Below the pieces are notes generated by a model. It searched no databases, was not told the DNA's origin, and saw nothing but the letters and a program-made list of their open reading frames with translations. The translations under genes and the position numbers were made by a program. Shown here in pieces: positions 13,398 to 17,753 of a stretch of 17,753 nt of DNA; position 1 is the stretch's first letter, and each line of letters starts with the position of its first letter. The DNA is from JBBPYR01 sp038199755 (GTDB taxonomy: Bacteria; Chloroflexota; Ktedonobacteria; Ktedonobacterales; Ktedonobacteraceae): contig JBBPYR010000103.1 of the NCBI GenBank assembly GCA_038199755.1, positions 1-17,753 of the forward strand, in the 5' to 3' direction.

Positions 13398-13607
13398 TTA
13401 CTCTTCGTCTTGCAAGTTAAAGCGGCGGCGGAAACGCTCCACGCGCCCAGCGGCGTCGAGGATGCGTTGTTGGCCCGTGAAGAATGGGTGACAACTAGAG
13501 CATACGTCTACTTTGAGCACGGGTTTGACGCTTACCGTTTTAAAGCTGTTGCCACAGGCACAACTGACCGTGGCCTCTACGGATTTTGGATGGATTCCTT
13601 TTTTCAT
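13398..13607 (-). CDS. rpmE: 50S ribosomal protein bL31, zinc-binding form
   Basis: The 69-residue protein is a full-length bL31, a late-assembling protein at the large-subunit/small-subunit bridge region. It has the start MKKGIHP, the zinc ligands C16 and C18 (SCACGN) and C36 and C39 (DVCSSC), and the signature HPFFTGQQR (40-48). The presence of all four cysteines marks the zinc-containing (C+) paralogue rather than the zinc-independent one induced on zinc starvation. AGGGAG lies five bases before ATG 13607. It has its own promoter at 13755-13783, a leader of about 140 bases and a terminator at 13335-13373. Confidence 0.97.
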   Translation of the reverse strand: MKKGIHPKSVEATVSCACGNSFKTVSVKPVLKVDVCSSCHPFFTGQQRILDAAGRVERFRRRFNLQDEE

Positions 13608-13748
13608 GGCTTCTCCCTGAGAATGTGAATGATGAAGGCTTTATTGTATGGAAGGCTTGCTAGCCATATGGCGCCTGCCATGTACGATACATATGGCGTA
13701 TTCGAAGCTTCCCGCACCTTATTTGCCTATTGACGATACGTTTCTCTG
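13608..13748 (-). promoter_or_regulatory. Long rpmE 5' leader, possible ribosomal-protein autoregulatory element
   Basis: The stretch between the predicted start and rpmE is about 140 bases, long for a 69-codon gene. On the minus strand it contains the repeats CGCCATATG (near 13692-13700) and CGCCATATGGC (near 13663-13673). CGCC can pair with GGCG across CATGG, giving alternative hairpins, one of them the self-complementary GCCATATGGC. bL31 leaders with autoregulatory structure are known in several phyla, but this one was not matched to any of them. Confidence 0.35.
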
Positions 13749-13754
13749 CACACG

Positions 13755-13783
13755 ATTGTACATGTATAACGTGTTTACGTCAA
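13755..13783 (-). promoter_or_regulatory. Promoter of rpmE
   Basis: TTGACG (13778-13783) and TACAAT (13755-13760) are separated by 17 bases and point toward rpmE. The expected start is near 13748. The rest of 13608-14010 holds the rpmE leader and the plus-strand promoter and leader of the methyltransferase. The plus-strand frame at 13648-13854 crosses this promoter and leader and is not convincing. Confidence 0.75.
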
Positions 13784-13909
13784 TACCTGCATGCCTTCTT
13801 GTTGGGGCAATACAGACAAACAACCCGTGTATTGAATCGTTCTATGATAGATAACACGGAGTGATGCTGTTTTATGCCCATTCGCCCACTACCCATCGGC
13901 TTGAGCATA

Positions 13910-13938
13910 TTGTGTAGTAAAACTCATCAGTGTATAGT
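13910..13938 (+). promoter_or_regulatory. Candidate promoter of the methyltransferase gene
   Basis: TTGTGT (13910-13915) and TATAGT (13933-13938) are separated by 17 bases, with TG next to the -10 (TGTATAGT). A start near 13945 would place the short leader frame at 13959 close to the 5' end of the mRNA. Confidence 0.6.
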
Positions 13939-13958
13939 ATACGCTGTGGTAGGGTGTT

Positions 13959-14018
13959 ATGCAAGAGGATGGAATGACCCGAATCACCCTTTCTGATGAG
14001 GTAGGAATGTATGCGTAG
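13959..14018 (+). CDS. 19-residue leader ORF overlapping the methyltransferase start
   Basis: ATG 13959 is preceded by TAGGGTG. The frame encodes MQEDGMTRITLSDEVGMYA and ends at TAG 14016-14018, eight bases inside the methyltransferase gene. Translation of the leader would carry ribosomes past the methyltransferase start, so it may couple or limit its synthesis. No homologue is known to me, and a chance frame of this length is possible. Confidence 0.35.
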   Translation: MQEDGMTRITLSDEVGMYA

Positions 14019-16209
14019 ACGACGTGATTTAGACGAGTGGCAGTGTATGTACTTGCTTACGGCACAACAGCTACGTCAAGCCCACCCTGAGCTTGCGCTG
14101 CTACAGATTGAAGCTCGTGCTCGTTGCTTGCTGGTTGCGTCTGTATTTAGCTTGTTCTCGTCTGCTGATGCGGACAACCCAAATATCGCAGCACTAGCAG
14201 ACGTGGACGTTGCTGTGGTGGGTCGTGTCTATGAGCAGTGCTTGAGTTATCGGCTGGTGGAAGGTCCGCAGGGGATGGAGCTTGCGATTAATCAGGCTGC
14301 TCGGCAGCATACGGGCTCTTATTATACCCCTTTAGCCGTGGTGCAGTTTGTCTTGGAGGCAACTGTGGGACAGGTCGTGCAGACCATCAAGGATGAGATC
14401 GCGCAGAGATTGAAGCGGCGGCACTATCGGGCTGCCCAGGATGCTCTGGCTCGGCTCAAGCAGATGAAAGTGCTCGATATCTCCTGCGGCGGCGGCATCT
14501 TTTTGCTTGAGGCGGCGCGGTTGCTGATTGCTGCCTATATCTGGTGGAATGAGCAGCTTGCAACGATTTTCTTGCATGACTGCCAGCAAGATACAGAGGC
14601 TTTTGCGCAAACAGGGTTACTATTTGAGGCACATCCTGCTGAGATGGCGGTGCGCAATTGTGTGTATGGCATTGATTATGATGCTGACGCTGTGGAGATC
14701 ACAAAGCTAGGGCTGATGCTGCTTGCGGGTGGGGGTATGGCGCATGATCAGGGCGTATACGATGCGCTTTCCACCCATATTGTGCATGCTGATACGCTTT
14801 CGGCACCGCTCGACCTTGAGAACTGGCTAGGAAGGGAGCTGCAGCGACGTATAATCGTGGGCAATCCACCGTGGGGGACACCAGTGCAATATGCTGGCGA
14901 TATCCTACAAACGTATACACTAGCTAAGGGGCAGTACGACTCGTATGAGTTGTTTATTGAGCGTGCGACGCGGTGGTTACGGGAGGAGGACATGCTTGGG
15001 TATGTAGTGCCCGATAGTATGTTGCACTTGCCACAACATACAGGCCTGCGTCAATTGTTATTACAGTCATATCACATCGATACCCTAGTAAAGTTGGGTG
15101 AAGGCGTCTTTCAAGATGTGTTTCGTGGCACCGTGGTTTTTTCTGCGATGAGAAGCGAACGTGCCATTGGTGGTGAGCATAAGATACGATGTCGCATCTT
15201 CGTAAAGGCTGAGCGACAAGCGGTAATGCAGCAAGAGCAGCACGGCATACAAGCGTTACTTGCTGATGATGGCATCAACATAGCGCAAGCGCGTTTTGGA
15301 CGCAATAAAGCTGCGGTGTTTGATCTCTTTACCAGCCGTGAGGATGAATATGTGCTCCATGGAATGGCACAACAAGCTCTGAGCTGGCGCGAACTATTCA
15401 CGACGGGGCGCGGGGTAGAGATCGCGAAGACGGGCGCAGTGATGGCCTGTCCTGCCTGTGGTAGTTGGCAGAATATTCCACAGAAGCGCAAGACCGGCGG
15501 GTATGCAGAAGTACAATGCATTCATTCTGCGTGTAGACGACAGCTTGTGTATGAAGCGTGTGCACATGAGACACTGATCGTCGCGGAAAAAGATGTGTAT
15601 CATCAGCAAGCAATCATCGTTGGAGAGCAGGTGCATCGCTATGCGCTGACTGGACGACGATACTTGGATGTCTCGAAGGGGCCGTATATCAATTACAAGT
15701 CGCCAACGCTCTATGCAGGCGAAAAATTGCTGGTACGTAAAACCGGGCGTGGCATTTATGCCATGATTGATAGGACAGGAGCTTACACGAATCAGGTTGT
15801 TTTTATCTTCAAGCTCAAAGCAGATTTGCCAGAGGAGCAAAAAGGGTTGCGCTTGAGCTATGTTTTGGGCGTGCTGAATTCGCGTATGATGCTGTATCGT
15901 TATTATAAGGCTCTCGGTGATATTGAATGGAAGAGCTTTCCATATATGACGCAAGATACGATTATGGGACTGCCCATTCGTCGCATAGACTTTCATGATG
16001 CAAGACAGGTTCACCTACATAATAGGATTGCGGACTTAGTGGATGATATCGTGGCTGCTGGGCAGCCACCAGAACAACTCGTAGATGATGAAATAGAACA
16101 GTATGTACGAGCTCTTTATGGGGTGGATGCCCCTGCTGTGAGCGCGCATATTGACGCGGAATTACGGCGTATCAGCAGCTACGGCAGCTTGTTAGGTGAA
16201 CAAAAGTAG
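14011..16209 (+). CDS. N6-adenine DNA methyltransferase, Eco57I/TaqI-like, with zinc-knuckle insertion
   Basis: The 732-residue protein is a class I SAM-dependent DNA methyltransferase. Residues 1-95 are helical and include VVGRVYEQCLSYRL. Motif X is TGSYYTP (101-107), motif I is VLDISCGGGIFLLEA (154-168), and IDYDADAVEI (221-230) binds SAM. The catalytic motif IV is NPPW (285-288), typical of N6-adenine enzymes. YVVPDSMLHL (331-340) and a TaqI-like specificity domain (about 440-700, with LSYVLGVLNSRMMLYRYY) follow. Four cysteines, CPAC (480-483) and CIHSAC (503-508), form a likely zinc knuckle inside the target-recognition region. I see no PD-(D/E)xK nuclease motif and no restriction partner nearby. 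It may therefore be a solitary regulatory or protective methylase, or part of a system outside the window. GAGG stands nine bases before ATG 14011. PglX of BREX is a relative to exclude. Confidence 0.9.
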   Translation: MRRRRDLDEWQCMYLLTAQQLRQAHPELALLQIEARARCLLVASVFSLFSSADADNPNIAALADVDVAVVGRVYEQCLSYRLVEGPQGMELAINQAARQHTGSYYTPLAVVQFVLEATVGQVVQTIKDEIAQRLKRRHYRAAQDALARLKQMKVLDISCGGGIFLLEAARLLIAAYIWWNEQLATIFLHDCQQDTEAFAQTGLLFEAHPAEMAVRNCVYGIDYDADAVEITKLGLMLLAGGGMAHDQGVYDALSTHIVHADTLSAPLDLENWLGRELQRRIIVGNPPWGTPVQYAGDILQTYTLAKGQYDSYELFIERATRWLREEDMLGYVVPDSMLHLPQHTGLRQLLLQSYHIDTLVKLGEGVFQDVFRGTVVFSAMRSERAIGGEHKIRCRIFVKAERQAVMQQEQHGIQALLADDGINIAQARFGRNKAAVFDLFTSREDEYVLHGMAQQALSWRELFTTGRGVEIAKTGAVMACPACGSWQNIPQKRKTGGYAEVQCIHSACRRQLVYEACAHETLIVAEKDVYHQQAIIVGEQVHRYALTGRRYLDVSKGPYINYKSPTLYAGEKLLVRKTGRGIYAMIDRTGAYTNQVVFIFKLKADLPEEQKGLRLSYVLGVLNSRMMLYRYYKALGDIEWKSFPYMTQDTIMGLPIRRIDFHDARQVHLHNRIADLVDDIVAAGQPPEQLVDDEIEQYVRALYGVDAPAVSAHIDAELRRISSYGSLLGEQK

Positions 16210-16259
16210 GGAAAGGCTCTACCAATCATGCCGCGACGGTAGAGCCTTTCCCTACTTTT
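16202..16259. terminator. Perfect bidirectional terminator containing both convergent stop codons
   Basis: Arms 16202-16223 and 16238-16259 (AAAAGTAGGGAAAGGCTC... and its exact complement) give 22 paired bases around a 14-nt loop. A-rich and T-rich outer ends give a U-tract in each direction. The methyltransferase stop TAG (16207-16209) and the TPR-gene stop (16252-16254 on the minus strand) lie inside the two arms. Confidence 0.92.
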
Positions 16260-17253
16260 CTTTCTTGCTTTTGCGTTGATACATGAGCTTGACTGCTTTT
16301 TCGTGTATTCTGCGTGCGGGTGCGTAATCGGGTGCCAGCTTGAGGGCGTGTTGGGCAACATTGACGGCTTCGCGATAGTGTTGTAAGCGGTAAAGGGTGT
16401 CGGCTTTGAAGGTGAGGAAGCGCACGTCGTCAGGCTCAAGTTGGAGGGCGTGGTCAAGGGCGTCATTTGCTGTCACAAAGTCACCTTTGCCGCGTAAACC
16501 GCGTATATAGTTGTCCCAGGCAAAGAGGCTGTCAGGGGCTTGCTTGATGAGTTCTTGTGTGACATCCACCAAGGCGTCATATTGCTCCATGGCGCGCAGT
16601 GCCTGGGCTGCTTGTGTCAGGGCGGTGATATCAGATGGATTGAGCGTGAGTGCCTGGCGGGCAATTGGAATAACCTCACGCATGCGCCCCAGACGACAGA
16701 GGATGTCACCTTTCATTTGCAAGGCAAGCATCATGTTGGGATCACAGCGGAGGCTGTTGTTGAAGGCGTCTAAGGCTTCGTTGAAACGCTCAAAGTTGAG
16801 TAAGGCAACACCTCGATTGGCCCATGCACGCGCATTATTCGGGGCCAGCTCAACAGCTCGCTGTGTACTCCGCAATGCTTCGTTGAATTTTTGCTGGAGA
16901 AGGTGTAGTCCACCGCGATTGAGCCATGCTTGGGGCAGGTTTGTGTCAAGGAGCAATGCCTGATCGTTGGCAATAGTTGCTTCTGAAAGACGATTGAGTT
17001 TCTGTAACGCCCGTGCTTTCCATGCCAGAGCCGCTGCAGAGCTGGGATTGAAACGCAACACATAGCTGGCCACCTGCTCCAAGCCTTCGTAGTTATCTTG
17101 CTCGTCAAACATGCGTGCGAGTTGTAGGTATGCTGCTTCGTCGCTAATCTGCTGATCGATAAGATCAAGCAGTGCTTTTTCTATCGTGAGCCTATCTATT
17201 GTTGAAAACTCCTGCATATCGGATATTTCTAAAGTATCATCATACGATTTCAC
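16252..17253 (-). CDS. Tetratricopeptide-repeat (TPR) protein
   Basis: After a short acidic N-terminus (1-35), this 333-residue protein is almost entirely TPR helices, about eight repeats. Clear examples are AWKARALQKLNRLSEATIAN, AWLNRGGLHLLQQKFNEALR, AWANRGVALLNFERFNEALD, and the last full repeat FLTFKADTLYRLQHYREAVN. The C-terminus is basic (YQRKSKKEK). TPR proteins act as scaffolds; no catalytic domain, signal peptide or membrane segment is visible, so it is probably cytoplasmic with an unknown partner. GTG 17253 is chosen because AGGAG lies eight bases before it; the nearby ATG at 17257 is out of frame and stops after five codons. A TATAAT with an adjoining palindrome lies just upstream. 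It converges with the methyltransferase, sharing the terminator. No functional link is evident. Confidence 0.9.
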   Translation of the reverse strand: MKSYDDTLEISDMQEFSTIDRLTIEKALLDLIDQQISDEAAYLQLARMFDEQDNYEGLEQVASYVLRFNPSSAAALAWKARALQKLNRLSEATIANDQALLLDTNLPQAWLNRGGLHLLQQKFNEALRSTQRAVELAPNNARAWANRGVALLNFERFNEALDAFNNSLRCDPNMMLALQMKGDILCRLGRMREVIPIARQALTLNPSDITALTQAAQALRAMEQYDALVDVTQELIKQAPDSLFAWDNYIRGLRGKGDFVTANDALDHALQLEPDDVRFLTFKADTLYRLQHYREAVNVAQHALKLAPDYAPARRIHEKAVKLMYQRKSKKEK

Positions 17254-17289
17254 TCATCTTGCTCCTGTTCTATTTCGTCTCATTATCTC

Positions 17290-17313
17290 ATTATAGGCTT
17301 GCGAGGGCAAGCC
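17290..17313 (-). promoter_or_regulatory. TPR-gene promoter with palindrome in the spacer
   Basis: A perfect TATAAT (17290-17295, minus strand) lies 37 bases before the TPR start. Directly upstream of it is GGCTTGC-CCTC-GCAAGCC (17296-17313), a perfect 7-bp inverted repeat that fills the -10/-35 spacer. The -35 is weak. Palindromes placed there are typical of operator sites. The stretch 17314-17416 shows nothing else that I can support. Confidence 0.55.
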
Positions 17314-17416
17314 CCAGTTTCAGATACTGATGTTTTGATATAAGCATTATTGTCAAGTTGGCGGCCCTACATAAATTTTACCGCTTTCCGAACAGTCACT
17401 AAATTTACAGAATTCA

Positions 17417-17455
17417 TTGACTTTTTTCATGTTTTAGATTATAGTCTAGTATAAT
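17417..17455 (+). promoter_or_regulatory. Promoter reading toward the right edge
   Basis: TTGACT (17417-17422) and TATAGT (17440-17445) are spaced 17 bases apart. A second -10, TATAAT (17450-17455), follows five bases later. The transcript would run into the small overlapping frames at 17531-17753. Confidence 0.75.
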
Positions 17456-17530
17456 GAGAATCGTGTCTATACTTGCTCAGCCTAGAATTTGTCCCGCTTA
17501 GAAACTATAAAGCTTCCCCTGTTAAAGAAA

Positions 17531-17599
17531 GTGTCAGTGACGAACAATACGAAAAGCAAAAGGAGGCATAGACATTTCAGAAGAGGTGACAAATCGTGA
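17531..17599 (+). CDS. Possible 22-residue basic micro-ORF
   Basis: A frame beginning GTG 17531 (or GTG 17537) encodes a very basic peptide containing KSKRRHRHFRRGDKS. It ends at TGA 17597-17599, whose bases overlap the GTG of the next frame (GTGA). No strong Shine-Dalgarno stands before it. It may be a leader peptide, the upstream part of one frameshifted gene, or chance. Confidence 0.25.
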   Translation: MSVTNNTKSKRRHRHFRRGDKS

Positions 17600-17679
17600 A
17601 TACCTCAAAAAGTGGTAACTACTCAGGTCGAGGGAAGCCCTTGCCAAATGGGTTCCCAACGAGTACAGTAAAGACATGA
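17596..17679 (+). CDS. Possible 27-residue small protein or leader peptide
   Basis: GTG 17596 has AGAGGTGA ending five bases upstream, a very good Shine-Dalgarno. The peptide begins MNTSKSGNYSGRGKPLPNGF and ends at TGA 17677-17679. It overlaps the ATG of the coiled-coil frame by four bases (ATGA), which suggests coupled translation. I do not recognise the peptide. Confidence 0.4.
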   Translation: MNTSKSGNYSGRGKPLPNGFPTSTVKT

Positions 17680-17753
17680 TGCAAGACGATATTGAGCAGC
17701 TTCAACAAGACAATGCGATGCTTCGGGAAGAGAATGCGACGCTTCGCGCTCTG
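17676..17753 (+). CDS. N-terminal fragment of a coiled-coil protein, cut by the window end
   Basis: From ATG 17676 (or ATG 17679) the frame reads MMQDDIEQLQQDNAMLREEN and continues to the last base. It has the heptad spacing of a leucine-zipper-like coiled coil. There is no clear Shine-Dalgarno of its own, so it may rely on coupling to the frame at 17596-17679. The same frame is open back to a TAA at 17616 and is protein-like there too (REALAKWVPNEYSKD). The true N-terminus is therefore uncertain. The family cannot be named from 26 residues. Confidence 0.5.
   Translation, partial: MMQDDIEQLQQDNAMLREENATLRAL

Noticed and set aside
15394..16014. A 206-codon minus-strand open frame
   Set aside because: It lies opposite the conserved specificity domain of the methyltransferase and shows no domain features.
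14011..16209. A BREX or type IIG restriction system centred on the methyltransferase
   Set aside because: No BrxA/B/C/Z, PglZ or Lon-like genes are in the window and no PD-(D/E)xK motif is visible in the protein, so only a solitary methyltransferase is supported.

Overview
The window looks like chromosome of a filamentous, soil-type Chloroflexota, most likely of the Ktedonobacteria. That is an inference. It rests on T-box control of an aminoacyl-tRNA synthetase, a zinc-type bL31 gene near a YqhQ/DUF1385 membrane protein and a GT28 lipid glycosyltransferase, a long secreted repeat protein, mixed ATG/GTG starts, and intergenic palindromes of a repeated family. No rRNA, tRNA, CRISPR array, prophage or intact transposase was seen.

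Layout. (1) 1-928, minus strand: an OsmC-family peroxidase, preceded by a small, apparently frameshifted gene and a large imperfect palindrome. (2) 929-5794, minus strand: an amino-acid block. A sigma70-like promoter and a proline T-box leader (specifier CCC) precede an archaeal/eukaryotic-type prolyl-tRNA synthetase. A terminator hairpin, a second bacterial-type prolyl-tRNA synthetase, and an overlapping argJ follow. (3) 5936-9588, plus strand: a secreted seven-bladed Vgb-like propeller protein with four C-terminal repeats, then a Cof-type HAD phosphatase. (4) 9751-13783, minus strand: in transcription order bL31 (rpmE), a GT28-type glycosyltransferase, a YqhQ-like membrane protein and a Cys-dependent protein phosphatase, separated by terminators and palindromes. 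(5) 13910-16209, plus strand: a solitary N6-adenine DNA methyltransferase behind a short overlapping leader ORF, convergent with a TPR protein (16252-17253, minus). A single perfect bidirectional terminator contains both stop codons. (6) 17417-17753, plus strand: a good promoter followed by a run of tiny overlapping reading frames that leads into a coiled-coil protein cut by the window end.

The strongest functional story is the proline block. Uncharged tRNA-Pro sensed by the T-box should raise ProRS synthesis, and partial read-through of the internal hairpin could extend this to the second ProRS and argJ. The parts most likely to hold something undescribed are the frameshifted small gene at 614-818, the palindrome family with the shared loop octamer GGCGAATC, the secreted propeller/repeat protein, the methyltransferase with a zinc-knuckle insertion, and the overlapping micro-ORFs at the right edge. 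I see no complete new defence or mobile system in this window.
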